DNA of 64,000 nt. Source: Arenimonas malthae CC-JY-1 (lineage in GTDB: Bacteria > Pseudomonadota > Gammaproteobacteria > Xanthomonadales > Xanthomonadaceae). This document shows, in pieces, positions 18,404-34,094 of this stretch. The first letter of the stretch is position 1, and every line of letters starts with the position of its first letter. The DNA lies in contig NZ_AVCH01000104.1 of the NCBI RefSeq assembly GCF_000747075.1, forward strand, positions 32,126-96,125, given 5' to 3'. The position numbers and the translations under genes were made by a program. The notes under the pieces were generated by a model. That model was not told the DNA's origin. It ran no database searches and saw only the letters and a list, made by a program, of their open reading frames with translations.

Positions 18404-18440
18404 CACCCGCACGGACCTGGTTTCGCCCAGTCCGCGGGTG
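18404..18440 (+). promoter_or_regulatory. Hairpin in the carA leader
   Basis: An interrupted stem of 14 pairs: CACCCG/CGGGTG (18404-18409 with 18435-18440), CGGAC/GTCCG (18412-18416 with 18430-18434) and TGG/CCA (18418-18420 with 18427-18429), with small bulges. It is not followed by a T run. A regulatory role in carbamoyl-phosphate synthesis is possible but not shown; it matches no riboswitch I recognise. Confidence 0.5.
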
Positions 18441-18485
18441 CTCGCACATCCAGCGAACGGGTTCCCCCATGCAAGGCGATAGCCC

Positions 18486-19613
<1,128 letters not shown>

Positions 19614-19636
19614 ACCACCCTGGGGAGAGGGTAACG

Positions 19637-21550
19637 ATGATGAAGTTCAGGATGTTCGAGCTGGTCGCGCTGCTGGCGCTGATGCCGGCACTGGCCGCTG
19701 CCGAGGGCACGCAGGTGCCGCTGGGCGATTTCTTCAAGGACCCGGAGTTCACCTCGGTGTCGCTGTCGCCGACCGGCGAGTACATCACCGTCTCGGTGCC
19801 GCAGGGCGACCGGACCGTGCTGGCCGCCTTCCGCGTCGACGGCATGCAGCTGGTCGGCAAGTGGGACTACGGCGAGAAGCGCCACATCGACCGCGTCGAA
19901 TGGGTCAACGACGAGCGCTTCTTCATGTACGTCTCGCGCAAGGTCGGCCGCTTCGACGCGCGCGTGGGCAACCCCGACGTGTACGCCAGCAACGTCGACG
20001 GCTCCAAGCGCATGGACGTGCCCAACGGCGGCACCTACTTCATCGTCGACAAGACCTGGGACGACCCGGCCAACATCCTGGTCGTGCGCTCGGTCGACTC
20101 GGCCTTCCTGTCCAAGCTCAACGTCAACACCGGCCGCGTGACGACCGTCGCCAGCGCGCCGCTGCGCATGGGCACCTTCATCCTCGACCACGAGGGCGAG
20201 GTGCGTTATGCCGTGGGCCAGGACGAGGAAGGCGTGCGCGTCACCCTGCGCCGCAAGGGCGAGGGCTGGGACGTGCTGGGCCGCGCCAAGCTGGGCGACG
20301 CCATCCGCACGCCGCTGGGCTTCGACGCCGAGAACAAGCGCGTGATCTTCTCCAAGAGCGACAAGGGCGAACCCGCGCGCCTGGTGCTGGCCGACCCGGC
20401 CGGCGGCGAGGAGACCCTGCTCTCGCGCAACCCGAACGTGGACCCGATCGGCTACCTGGCCAGCAGCGACGAGCGCCACCTGCTGGCCATCGCCTACATG
20501 GACGGCACCCCGGGTTACGACTTCATCAACCCGGACCACCCGGAGTCGAAGACCTACGCCGGCCTGATCAACGCCTTCCCGCAGCACGCGGTGCGCTTCG
20601 ACGGCATCAGCCGCGACGGCCGCCTGGTGCTGTTCCGCACCTACAGCGACGTGGACCCGGGCGCCTACTACCTGTTCGACCGCAAGACCTCGCGCGCCCA
20701 GTTCCTGCTGGCCTCGCGCGACTGGATCAAGCCCGAGCAGATGTCGCCGATGCAGCCGATCACGGTGACCGCGCGCGACGGCCGCAAGCTGCATGGCTAC
20801 CTCACCGTGCCGGCGCACACCGACGGCCGCGACCTGCCGCTCATCCTGCACCCGCACGGCGGCCCGCACGGCCCGCGCGACGAGTGGGGCTTCAACCCCG
20901 ACGTGCAGTTCCTGGCCAGCCGCGGCTACGCCGTGCTGCAGATCAACTTCCGCGGCTCGGGCGGCTACGGCGACGAATTCGAGGGCACCGGTTACCGCAA
21001 CTGGGGCACCACGATGATCGACGACATGACCGACGCCGTGAACTGGGTGGTCGGGCAGGGCGTCGCCGACAAGAACCGCATCTGCACCTACGGCGCGTCC
21101 TACGGCGGTTACGCCGCGCTGCAGAGCGTGGTTCGCGAGCCGGACCTGTACCGCTGCGCCGTCGGTTACGTCGGCCTGTACAACATGTCGCTGTGGATGA
21201 AGGACAGCGACGTGGCCGAGAGCGAGTGGGGCCGCAACTACCAGCGCGACGTGTTCCCGGATTCCGAGTCCGGCCGCGCCGCGCAGTCGCCGGCCTTCAA
21301 CGTCGACCGCATCAAGGCCGCGGTGATGCTGGTGCATGGCGCCAAGGACCCGCGCGTGCCGATCTCGCAGTACGACTTCCTGCTCGACCGCTTGCAGAAG
21401 GCCGGCAAGCCGCCGGAAGTGACCATCGTCGAGGAGAAGGAAGGCCACGGCTTCTACGACTACGACAACCAGGTCGAGCTCTACACCGCCCTGGAAGCCT
21501 TCCTCGGCAAGCACATCGGCAACCCGCGCGCCGCCACCGGCGCGCCCTGA
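19637..21550 (+). CDS. S9 family serine peptidase (prolyl-oligopeptidase/acylaminoacyl-peptidase type), exported
   Basis: A 637-residue peptidase with an N-terminal signal peptide (about residues 1-22, ending LAAA), a seven-bladed propeller region (about 30-365) and an alpha/beta-hydrolase domain. The catalytic triad is visible: Ser488 in GASYGGYA, Asp571 in HGAKDPRVP and His604 in KEGHGF; the oxyanion HPHGGPHG is at about 405-412. It should cleave short peptides in the periplasm. It lies on the same strand between carA (23 bases, with ribosome site GGGGAGAGG) and carB (64 bases), an unusual position, so it may share the car transcript. Its link to pyrimidine or arginine synthesis is unclear. 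Confidence 0.93.
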   Translation: MMKFRMFELVALLALMPALAAAEGTQVPLGDFFKDPEFTSVSLSPTGEYITVSVPQGDRTVLAAFRVDGMQLVGKWDYGEKRHIDRVEWVNDERFFMYVSRKVGRFDARVGNPDVYASNVDGSKRMDVPNGGTYFIVDKTWDDPANILVVRSVDSAFLSKLNVNTGRVTTVASAPLRMGTFILDHEGEVRYAVGQDEEGVRVTLRRKGEGWDVLGRAKLGDAIRTPLGFDAENKRVIFSKSDKGEPARLVLADPAGGEETLLSRNPNVDPIGYLASSDERHLLAIAYMDGTPGYDFINPDHPESKTYAGLINAFPQHAVRFDGISRDGRLVLFRTYSDVDPGAYYLFDRKTSRAQFLLASRDWIKPEQMSPMQPITVTARDGRKLHGYLTVPAHTDGRDLPLILHPHGGPHGPRDEWGFNPDVQFLASRGYAVLQINFRGSGGYGDEFEGTGYRNWGTTMIDDMTDAVNWVVGQGVADKNRICTYGASYGGYAALQSVVREPDLYRCAVGYVGLYNMSLWMKDSDVAESEWGRNYQRDVFPDSESGRAAQSPAFNVDRIKAAVMLVHGAKDPRVPISQYDFLLDRLQKAGKPPEVTIVEEKEGHGFYDYDNQVELYTALEAFLGKHIGNPRAATGAP

Positions 21551-21614
21551 AGCACCGGCGCCCGCCGCCCCGGCGGGCGCCAACCCCCACGAACACCCCG
21601 GACGAACCAAGGCC

Positions 21615-24853
<3,239 letters not shown>

Positions 24854-24857
<4 letters not shown>

Positions 24858-25330
24858 GAGCCCCCTTGACCACCAAGGGCGCCACGCGCCTCAGGGAAGA
24901 GCTCGAGCACCTCAAGTCGGTCAAGCGGCCGGCGGTGATCAACGCCATCGCCGAGGCGCGGGCCCACGGCGACCTGAAGGAAAACGCCGAGTACCACGCC
25001 GCCCGCGAGCAGCAGGGCTTCATCGAGGGCCGCATCCAGGAGCTGGAGTACGTGCTTTCGCACGCCCAGCTGATCGACGTGGCCAGCCTCAACGCCGGCA
25101 GCCGCGTGGTGTTCGGCGCCACCGTCGAACTGGCCGATTGCGACACCGGCGACGAGGTGACCTACCAGATCGTGGGTGACCTGGAAGCCGACATCAAGCA
25201 GGGCCTGATCTCGATTTCCTCGCCGCTGGCGCGCGCGCTGATCGGCAAGCACGAGGGCGACACCGTCACCATCCAGGCGCCGGCCGGCGCCCGCGACTAC
25301 GACATCGTCGGCGTGCGCTACGAGGGCTGA
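24854..25330 (+). CDS. greA: Transcription elongation factor GreA
   Basis: A 158-residue factor that rescues backtracked RNA polymerase by stimulating transcript cleavage. The N-terminal coiled coil (about residues 6-75) has the acidic tip region [18 protein letters not shown], and the C-terminal FKBP-like domain includes [24 protein letters not shown]. Length is standard. It overlaps carB by four bases and is followed by rpfE after 10 bases, continuing the same transcription unit. Confidence 0.98.
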
Positions 25331-25340
25331 GGCCCGCCCG

Positions 25341-26252
25341 ATGCCCGCCATCGAGGCCGCGCCCGCCGTCGTCCTGCTCTTGCCCGAACGCCGGCGTTTC
25401 GCCGGCCAGCCCCTGTCGCCCACCGTGGCGCGCGCGCTCGCCCGCGGCGACCGGGCGCCCGATGCCGACGCCGGCGAAACGGCGCAACTGCAGCGCTGGT
25501 TCGACCTGCTGCCGCGCGGCTGGCCATTGGCGGCCATCACCCGGCAGCGCGACGCCGGCGACGCCGCCGGCCAGGCCTGGCTGCGCGCCGACCCGGCCTT
25601 CGTGCGCCCGGACATGACCGGTGCGCGCGTGATGGCCATTGGCGACCTCGGCCTTTCGCGCGAGGAAGCCGACGCGCTGCTGGCTGGACTGCGGCCGCTG
25701 TTCGGCGACGCCGGCTTCTCGCTCAGTGCGCCGGATCCCGCGCGCTGGTACCTGGCGCTGCCCGCCGGCGCCGCGCTGCCGGCGTTTTCACCGCCGGAAG
25801 CGGCGCTGGGCGACGACCTCTTCCTGCACCTGCCGGAGGGCCCCGAAGGCCGTCGCTGGCGCGCCCTGCTCAACGAGGCGCAGGTGCTGCTGCACCACCA
25901 TCCCGTCAATGCCGCCCGCATCGCGGCGGGCCGCGTGCCGGCCAACAGCCTGTGCTTCTGGGGCGCGGGGCGCCTGCCTGACCGCGTGCGCGGCCGGGTG
26001 GCGAAGGTCGCCAGCGACGACGCCACGCTGGCGTCGCTGGCGGCGCTGGCCACGGAAACGGCGGGCGAGGGCACCTTGCTGGACCTGCGCGCGGCGCGCG
26101 AGTGGTTGCCGGTGGAGACATGCCTGCTCGAATCACTGGCGTCCGCCGGCGGCGGCACGGTGCAGCTCGACTTCGCGGACGGCGCGGGCTGGACGCTGCG
26201 CGCCGGGCAGCGCTGGCGCCTGTGGCGCCGGCCGCTGGTGGCCCTGGCATGA
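25341..26252 (+). CDS. rpfE: RpfE-like conserved protein of unknown function
   Basis: A 303-residue protein with no signal peptide, membrane helix or catalytic motif I can name. It is rich in Ala, Leu and Arg, with two segments that stand out: LLHHHPVNAARIAAGRVPANSLCFWGAGRLP (residues about 183-213, interrupted by small residues) and a C-terminal LDFADGAGW. Relatives are often labelled phosphoglycerate-mutase-like, without evidence. The name rests on its place between greA and recJ in the xanthomonad rpf region, where rpfE is located; the function there is poorly defined. Its stop overlaps the recJ start (ATGA), showing tight coupling with recJ. Confidence 0.65.
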   Translation: MPAIEAAPAVVLLLPERRRFAGQPLSPTVARALARGDRAPDADAGETAQLQRWFDLLPRGWPLAAITRQRDAGDAAGQAWLRADPAFVRPDMTGARVMAIGDLGLSREEADALLAGLRPLFGDAGFSLSAPDPARWYLALPAGAALPAFSPPEAALGDDLFLHLPEGPEGRRWRALLNEAQVLLHHHPVNAARIAAGRVPANSLCFWGAGRLPDRVRGRVAKVASDDATLASLAALATETAGEGTLLDLRAAREWLPVETCLLESLASAGGGTVQLDFADGAGWTLRAGQRWRLWRRPLVALA

Positions 26253-27979
26253 CGCCCGCACCGCTGCGCATCGTGCGCCGCGCGGTGCCGCCGCACGGCC
26301 CCTGGCCGGACGCGGTGCCGCCGGTGCTGCAGCGCGTGTACGCCGCGCGCGGCGTGCTCGATCCTTCGCAGGGCGAACTGAAGCTGGCGCGCCTGCTGCC
26401 GCCCGAATCGCTGGGCCGGGTGGCGCAGGCGGCGGCGCTGCTGGCCGACGCCATCGCCCGCGATGCGCATATCGTCGTGGTCGGCGACTTCGACTGCGAC
26501 GGCGCCACCGGCACCGCCGTGGCCGTGCGCGGCCTGCGCCTGCTGGGCGCGAAGCGGGTCAGTTACCAGGTGCCGCACCGCGTCACGCACGGCTACGGGC
26601 TCACGCCGGGCCTGGTCGAACACCTGCGCGCACTGTCGCCCGACCTGGTGCTCACCGTGGACAGCGGCATCGCCTGCCACGCCGGCATCGCCGCGGCCAA
26701 GGCCAGCGGCTGGCAGGTGCTGGTCACCGACCACCATCTTCCAGGCGAAACGCTGCCGCCGGCGGACGTCATCGTCGACCCGAACCTCGGCGACGACGCC
26801 TTCCCCAGCAAGGCGCTGGCCGGCGTGGGCGTGGTGTTCTACCTGCTGCTGGCGCTGCGCCGGCACCTGCGCGAGGCCGGCGCGTTCGACGGGCCCGAGC
26901 CGGACCTTTCGGCCTTGCTCGACCTCGTCGCCGTGGGCACCGTCGCCGACCTGGTGCCTCTGGATTTCAACAACCGCCTGCTGGTGTCGGCCGGCTTGCG
27001 CCGCCTGCGCCAGGGCCTGGGCCAGCCCGGCCTGCGCGCGCTGATCGAACTCGCCGGCCGCGACGCGTCCACGCTCACGGCCTCGGACATCGGCTTCGCC
27101 ATCGGCCCGCGCCTCAACGCCGCCGGCCGGCTCGAGGACATGGCGCTGGGCATCGAGTGCCTGCTCTGCGACGACCCGGCGCGCGCCCGTGAACTGGCCA
27201 GCGTGCTCGACCGCATCAACGCCGAGCGCAAGGACCTGCAGCAGCAGATGGTGGACGCCGCCGAGGCGCTGGTCGCCGGGCTGCCGCTGGGCGAGGGCGC
27301 GCTGCCGCCGGTGCTGTGCCTGCACGACGACGGCTGGCATCCCGGCGTGGTCGGCCTGGTGGCCTCGCGCCTGAAGGACCGCCTGCACCGCCCGGTGCTG
27401 GCGCTGGCGCCGTCGGAACCCGGCAGCACGCTGCTCAAGGGCTCGGCGCGCTCGATCCCGGGCCTGCACCTGCGCGACGCGCTGGCCGCGGTCGATGCCC
27501 GCCATCCCGGCCTGATCGAACGCTTCGGCGGCCACGCCATGGCAGCCGGCCTGAGCCTGGAAGCCGCGGGCCTGGCGCAGTTCCGCGCCGCGCTCGAAGC
27601 CGAAGTGGCCCGCCACCTGAGCCCCGAACTGCTGCGCTCGGAGCTGGCCAGCGACGGCGAGCTGGCGCCGTCGGAACACAGCCGCGAACTGGCCGACCAG
27701 CTGCGCCTGGCCGGGCCCTGGGGACAGGGGTTCCCGGAGCCGGTGTTCGACGGCGTGTTCCGGGTGGCGTCCTGGCGCCGGGTCGGGGAGCGCCACCTGA
27801 AACTGGCGCTGCAGCCCGAGGCCGGCGGCGGCGAACTGTCCGCCATCCACTTCGGCGGCTGGACCGGGCTGGCGCCTGCGGGCCGCGTGCACGTGGCCTA
27901 CCAGCTCGAACCCGACGACTGGAACGGCCGCCGCGGCGTGCAGCTGCTGGTCCGCCACCTCGCGCCGGCGCCCGCCTGA
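26249..27979 (+). CDS. recJ: Single-stranded-DNA-specific exonuclease RecJ
   Basis: A 576-residue 5'-3' exonuclease of recombination and mismatch repair. The DHH superfamily motifs are present: VVGDFDCDGATGTA (about residue 73-86), a conserved DSGIA, and VTDHHLPGE (about 158-166); the DHHA1 region carries SARSIPGLHLRDAL and GGHAMAAG. I start at ATG 26249, overlapping the previous stop by four bases; the open frame reaching back to 26102 lies inside rpfE and is not used. It is followed by prfB after 53 bases. Confidence 0.97.
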   Translation: MTPAPLRIVRRAVPPHGPWPDAVPPVLQRVYAARGVLDPSQGELKLARLLPPESLGRVAQAAALLADAIARDAHIVVVGDFDCDGATGTAVAVRGLRLLGAKRVSYQVPHRVTHGYGLTPGLVEHLRALSPDLVLTVDSGIACHAGIAAAKASGWQVLVTDHHLPGETLPPADVIVDPNLGDDAFPSKALAGVGVVFYLLLALRRHLREAGAFDGPEPDLSALLDLVAVGTVADLVPLDFNNRLLVSAGLRRLRQGLGQPGLRALIELAGRDASTLTASDIGFAIGPRLNAAGRLEDMALGIECLLCDDPARARELASVLDRINAERKDLQQQMVDAAEALVAGLPLGEGALPPVLCLHDDGWHPGVVGLVASRLKDRLHRPVLALAPSEPGSTLLKGSARSIPGLHLRDALAAVDARHPGLIERFGGHAMAAGLSLEAAGLAQFRAALEAEVARHLSPELLRSELASDGELAPSEHSRELADQLRLAGPWGQGFPEPVFDGVFRVASWRRVGERHLKLALQPEAGGGELSAIHFGGWTGLAPAGRVHVAYQLEPDDWNGRRGVQLLVRHLAPAPA

Positions 27980-27992
27980 AATGCGCGGGTGG

Positions 27993-27998
27993 TATCAT
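27993..27998 (+). promoter_or_regulatory. Candidate -10 element for prfB
   Basis: TATCAT lies 34 bases before the prfB ATG, immediately after the recJ stop. No good -35 is visible, so this is a weak call. Confidence 0.35.
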
Positions 27999-28032
27999 TC
28001 GCGGCCTTTCCCACGACCAACCGCGGAAGACC

Positions 28033-29155
28033 ATGGAACTCAATCCCGTCCGCCAGCGCATCGCCGACCTCCGGGGCCGGCTGGATTCGCTCAGGGGGTA
28101 TCTTTGACTTCGACCTCAAGGTCGAACGTCTCGAGGAAGTAAACCGGGAGCTGGAAAGCCCCGACGTCTGGAACGACCCCGAACGCGCCCAGGGCCTGGG
28201 CCGCGAGCGCTCCGCGCTCGAGAAGGTGGTCAACGGCATCCGCGGCCTCACCGACGGCCTCGCCGGCGCCAGCGAGCTGCTTGAGCTGGCGGAAATGGAA
28301 AACGACGAGGACACCGCGTCCGCGGTCGTCGACGACGTCGAGAAGTACGGCCGCGAGGTCGACAAGCTCGAGTTCCAGCGGATGTTCTCCGGCAAGATGG
28401 ACTCGGCCAACGCCTTCGTCGACATCCAGGCCGGCGCCGGCGGCACCGAGGCCCAGGACTGGGCCGAGATGCTGCTGCGCATGTACCTGCGCTGGTGCGA
28501 ATCGCGCGGCTGGAAGACCGAGCTGATGGAAGTCAGCGGCGGCGAAGTGGCCGGCATCAAGTCCGCCACCTTCCGCGTCGAGGGCGACTTCGCCTACGGC
28601 TGGCTCAAGACCGAGACCGGCGTGCACCGCCTGGTGCGCAAGTCGCCGTTCGATTCCGACAACCGCCGGCACACCAGCTTCACCTCGGTGTTCGTGTCGC
28701 CGGAAGTCGACGACAACATCGACATCACCATCAACCCGGCCGACCTCAAGACCGACGTCTACCGCTCGTCCGGCGCCGGCGGCCAGCACGTGAACAAGAC
28801 CGAGTCGGCGGTGCGCATCACGCACGTGCCCACCGGCATCGTGGTGGCCTGCCAGACCGGCCGCAGCCAGCATTCGAACCGCGACACCGCGATGAAGATG
28901 CTCGCCGCCAAGCTCTACGAGCTCGAGATCCAGAAGCGCAACGCCGAGAAGGACGCGGTGGAAGCCACCAAGTCCGACATCGGCTGGGGCAGCCAGATCC
29001 GCAACTACGTGCTCGACCAGAGCCGCATCAAGGACCTGCGCACCGGCATCGAACGCTCCGACACCCAGAAGGTGCTCGACGGCGACCTGGACGAATTCAT
29101 CGAAGCCAGCCTCAAGGCCGGCCTGGAAGTCGGCGCGAAACGCACCGACGCCTGA
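28033..29155 (+). CDS. prfB: Peptide chain release factor 2 (programmed +1 frameshift)
   Basis: Recognises UGA and UAA stop codons and releases the finished protein. Translation starts at ATG 28033, reads 24 codons to an in-frame TGA (28105-28107), and must shift +1 at CTT-TGA to continue from GAC 28106, giving 373 residues. The specificity motif SPF (in [11 protein letters not shown]) and the catalytic GGQ at residues 249-251 are intact. The frameshift makes the factor limit its own synthesis: when RF2 is scarce the ribosome pauses at UGA and shifts. It is followed by lysS after 35 bases, the classic prfB-lysS pair. Confidence 0.98.
28093..28108 (+). promoter_or_regulatory. prfB programmed frameshift site
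   Basis: The sequence AGGGGGTATCTTTGAC matches the E. coli prfB site base for base. The AGGGGG acts as an internal Shine-Dalgarno three bases before the CTT slippery codon, and TGA is followed by C, the weakest termination context. Confidence 0.97.
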
Positions 29156-29190
29156 GCCCCCGCGCCCCACTTCCCACGAACGACACCGCC

Positions 29191-30708
<1,518 letters not shown>

Positions 30709-30829
30709 CCCGGGTCCTGTTGCACTGCGCAAAGTAGCGGGGCTAACGCCTTGCCGCCGAAAGAATTCCGGGAGTAAGCTGGGGTCGTTGCCGCCCCCGC
30801 GGCGTGGCGCCCCGCGCCCGGAGCCCGAT

Positions 30830-31879
30830 GTGAACGTCCTGATCGTCGATGACCAGCCCTCGCAGCGGACGATGTTCCGCCACCTGCTGGAGGACATCAG
30901 CCCCGAAGTGAAGGTCACCGACTTCGGCGACCCGGTCGAGGCCCTGCTGTGGTCCCAGCGCAGCTCGCCCGACCTGCTGCTGCTCGATTACCGCATGCCC
31001 AAGCTCGACGGCCTGGAGTTCGCGCGCCGCTTCCGCCGCCCGCTGTCGCACCGGGACGTGCCCATCATCCTGATCACCGTGGTCGGCGACGAGCCCATCC
31101 GCAACGCCGCCCTCGAGGCCGGCGTCATCGATTTCCTGGTCAAGCCGGTGCGCCCGCGCGAACTGCGTTCGCGCTGCCGCAACCTGCTGGCGCTTCGCCA
31201 GCAGCAGCAGAACCTCAAGAGCCGCGCCCACGAACTCGAGCGCCAGTTGCTGGCGCGCATGCACGAGCTCGACGAGCGCGAGCGCGAGATCCTGCACCGC
31301 CTGGCCAAGGCCACCGCCTTCCGCGACGGCAGCTCGGTGGCCAGCTTCGAGCGCCTGGGGCGCTATGCCGGCCTCATCGCCGAGGCCATGGGCCTGGGCG
31401 AGGACGAAGTGCGCATGATCGAGCTGGCCGCGCCGCTGCACGACATCGGCAAGCTCGGCATCTCCGACGCCATCCTGCGCAAGCCGGGCCGGCTCGACGC
31501 CGCCGAGTTCGAGGAGGTCAAGCGCCATCCGCAACTGGGCTACGAACTGCTCAGCGACAGCAGCAGCCGCTTCGTGCAGGTGGGCGCCACCATCGCCCTG
31601 GGCCACCAGGAGCGATGGGACGGCAGTGGGTACCCCGCCGGCCTGGCCGGCGAGGACATCCCGCTGCCGGCGCGCATCGTCGCCGTGGCCGACGTGCTCG
31701 ACGCCATGACCTCAGACCGCCCCTGGCGCAAGGCGCTGCCGCTGGCCGAAGCCTTCGAATTCCTGCGCTCGCAGTCGGGCGTGCTGTTCGATCCGGCCGT
31801 GGTGGACGCGCTGATGGCCCGCCGCGAGCGGGTGCAGGAGATCCTCGCCTTCCTCTCGCCGACGCGTTCGCTCGGCTAG
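30830..31879 (+). CDS. rpfG: Response regulator with HD-GYP phosphodiesterase domain, RpfG
   Basis: The output half of DSF sensing: when phosphorylated by RpfC it degrades cyclic di-GMP and so switches on extracellular enzymes and dispersal. The 349-residue protein has a receiver domain with Asp53 ([10 protein letters not shown]), a linker helix (130-155) and an HD-GYP domain with the HD pair at 204-205 (APLHDIGK) and the signature WDGSGYP at 263-269. The canonical HHE before it reads HQE here. The start is GTG 30830 with GGAG five bases upstream. It precedes rpfC by 22 bases; no rpfH lies between them. Confidence 0.93.
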   Translation: MNVLIVDDQPSQRTMFRHLLEDISPEVKVTDFGDPVEALLWSQRSSPDLLLLDYRMPKLDGLEFARRFRRPLSHRDVPIILITVVGDEPIRNAALEAGVIDFLVKPVRPRELRSRCRNLLALRQQQQNLKSRAHELERQLLARMHELDEREREILHRLAKATAFRDGSSVASFERLGRYAGLIAEAMGLGEDEVRMIELAAPLHDIGKLGISDAILRKPGRLDAAEFEEVKRHPQLGYELLSDSSSRFVQVGATIALGHQERWDGSGYPAGLAGEDIPLPARIVAVADVLDAMTSDRPWRKALPLAEAFEFLRSQSGVLFDPAVVDALMARRERVQEILAFLSPTRSLG

Positions 31880-31901
31880 CCCCAGCCCCGCGGCGGCTCC
31901 C

Positions 31902-34076
31902 GTGAACGCCTCCCTCCAGCGCCTCGCCGACCGGTTCCGCAACCGGCCCGACAGCGAGCATGGCCAGGCGATCACGCGCGTCGTCGTCACCGCGGTCATC
32001 CTGGTCTACCTGCTGGGCGTGACCTCGACGTCCGAGGTGGGCAACGAACCGCTGCGCCTGGTCTTCCTGTTCTTCGCCATCGAGTTCGTGGTGGGCCTGG
32101 GCATCCTGGCCTCCATCGCCATCCGCCCCGGCGTGTCGCACGGCCGGCGCGTGCTGGGCATGCTGCTCGACTACGGCATGATGGGCGCGGCCATGCACGT
32201 GCTCGGCGAATCGCTCTCGCCGGTGTACGTGGTGCTGATGTGGGTGACCATCGGCAACGGCCTGCGCTTCGGCGAACGCTACCTGGTGGCGGCCATCCTG
32301 ATCGCCAGCGCCAGTTTCCTGGGCGTGCTGCTCAGCACGCCGTACTGGCAGCAGAACCAGATGCTGGGCTGGGGCCTGCTGCTGGGCCTGACCGCCATCC
32401 CGGCCTACCTGACCTCGCTGCTGCGCGCGCTGACCCGCGCCACCGAGGAAGCCAAGCGCGCGAACGAGGCCAAGAGCCGCTTCCTGGCCAACATGAGCCA
32501 CGAGTTCCGCACGCCGCTCAACGGCATCGTCGGCATGTCGCAGCTGCTCAGCACCACGCGCCTGAGCAAGGAGCAGCGCGAGTGCACCGAAGTCATCCAG
32601 ACCTCGGCGCGGGCGCTGCTGGCGCTGGTGGAGGACGTGTTGGACATCTCGGCCATCGAGGCCGGCAAGCTGCGCCTGAACGTCGAGGACTTCCAGCTGC
32701 GCGAGCTCACCCGCGGCGTGCAGGTGATGCTGCAGCCGGCGGCGGCGGCCAAGGGCCTGGCCTTCACCGTGAACGTGTCCGACCGGGTCCCCGACGGCCT
32801 GCGCGGCGACGTGGACCACCTGCGCCAGATCCTGGTGAACCTGCTCAACAACGCCATCAAGTTCACCGACGTGGGCAAGGTGACGCTGGACGTGGGCCTG
32901 GCGGCGCCGCGCAAGCGCGAGCTGGCCGAAGCCGGCAAGACGGACGCGCCGGAAATCATGCTGCGCTTCTCGGTGCGCGACACCGGCATCGGCATCCCGC
33001 TGGAAGCGCAGAAGCGGCTGTTCGAAGCCTTCGAACAGGTGGACTCGGCCAAGACCCGCCGCCATGGCGGCACGGGCCTGGGCACCACCATCGCCAAGGG
33101 CCTGGCCGAAACCATGGGCGGCCGGCTGGGCTTCGAGAGCGAGGAGGGCGCCGGTTCGCACTTCTGGGTCGAACTGCCGTATTCGCTGGTGGACGCCGGC
33201 GCGCAGGACCTGGCCCCGGCGCCGGCCAACGTCATCGCCTTCGACGATCCGTTCGTGCGCCACCGCGCCCGCGTCAAGCCGCTGCACACGCTGATCGCCG
33301 ACGACCACGCCGCCAACCGCATGGTGCTGCGCCGCCTGCTGGAAAAGGCCGGGCACCACGTCGAGGAAGTCGAGTCCGGCGACGAGGTGCTGGCGCTGCT
33401 GACCGAGCGCGATTTCGACGCCGTGCTGGTGGACCTGCACATGCCCGGCGTCAGCGGCCTGGACGTGATGCGCGAGGTGCGGGTGATGGAGGCCGGCGGC
33501 AACCGCCGCACGCCCTTCCTGGTGCTCACCGCCGACGTCACGCCCGAGGCCATCCAGGCCTGCGAACAGGCCGGCGCGCGCGCCTTCCTGCCCAAGCCCA
33601 TCGTCGCCGGCCGCTTGCTGGAGGCCTTGGCCGACGTGGCCACCGGCGGGCGCGAGGCCGCCCCCGCCGCCGAGGAAAAGGGCACCGCGGCCGTCGACCT
33701 GGTGGTGCTGGACGACACGGTGCTGGGCGAGCTGGCCGAGCTCAACCTGGGCAAGGATTTCGTGGCGAACTTCGTGCAGCAGTGCGTGCGCGATGCGCTG
33801 CGCTGCCTGGGTTCGCTGGAGCAGTGCGGCCAGTCGGCCGACTGGGACGGGTTCCGGGACCACTGCCACGCGCTCAAGGGCGTGGCCGGCAACCTGGGCA
33901 TGTCGCGGGTGGCGACGCTGGGTTACGAGATCATGCAGCTGCCGAACTGGCAGCTTGCCAAGGACTGGCGCGCGCGCGAACGCGCGCTGCGCGAGCAGTT
34001 CGAACTGGCGCGCGAGGCCCTGTCCCGGCTGCCCCCCCGGTCGGGGGGGCAGCGCTCGGACGACGCCTCGGGCTGA
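31902..34076 (+). CDS. rpfC: Hybrid sensor histidine kinase RpfC (DSF receptor)
   Basis: A 724-residue membrane kinase sensing the diffusible signal factor. Five hydrophobic helices fill residues 26-175. The kinase core follows, with phospho-acceptor His200 (SHEFRTPLN) and N, G1 and G2 boxes ([22 protein letters not shown]). A receiver domain has Asp511 (LVDLHMPG), and a C-terminal HPt domain has His656 (HCHALKG). Domain order and residue numbers closely match Xanthomonas RpfC. Its start is GTG 31902. The last codons contain a C7/G7 inverted repeat, and the gene ends convergent with rpfF, 18 bases apart. Confidence 0.94.
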   Translation: MNASLQRLADRFRNRPDSEHGQAITRVVVTAVILVYLLGVTSTSEVGNEPLRLVFLFFAIEFVVGLGILASIAIRPGVSHGRRVLGMLLDYGMMGAAMHVLGESLSPVYVVLMWVTIGNGLRFGERYLVAAILIASASFLGVLLSTPYWQQNQMLGWGLLLGLTAIPAYLTSLLRALTRATEEAKRANEAKSRFLANMSHEFRTPLNGIVGMSQLLSTTRLSKEQRECTEVIQTSARALLALVEDVLDISAIEAGKLRLNVEDFQLRELTRGVQVMLQPAAAAKGLAFTVNVSDRVPDGLRGDVDHLRQILVNLLNNAIKFTDVGKVTLDVGLAAPRKRELAEAGKTDAPEIMLRFSVRDTGIGIPLEAQKRLFEAFEQVDSAKTRRHGGTGLGTTIAKGLAETMGGRLGFESEEGAGSHFWVELPYSLVDAGAQDLAPAPANVIAFDDPFVRHRARVKPLHTLIADDHAANRMVLRRLLEKAGHHVEEVESGDEVLALLTERDFDAVLVDLHMPGVSGLDVMREVRVMEAGGNRRTPFLVLTADVTPEAIQACEQAGARAFLPKPIVAGRLLEALADVATGGREAAPAAEEKGTAAVDLVVLDDTVLGELAELNLGKDFVANFVQQCVRDALRCLGSLEQCGQSADWDGFRDHCHALKGVAGNLGMSRVATLGYEIMQLPNWQLAKDWRARERALREQFELAREALSRLPPRSGGQRSDDASG
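34028..34053. repeat. C7/G7 inverted repeat at the 3' end of rpfC
   Basis: GCTG plus seven C (34028-34038), loop GGTC, then seven G plus CAGC (34043-34053): an 11-bp perfect stem inside the last codons of rpfC. It could help terminate the convergent rpfC and rpfF transcripts, and the seven-base runs could slip and change the RpfC tail. Confidence 0.75.
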
Positions 34077-34094
34077 GCCCCAGGCCGGGGCGCG

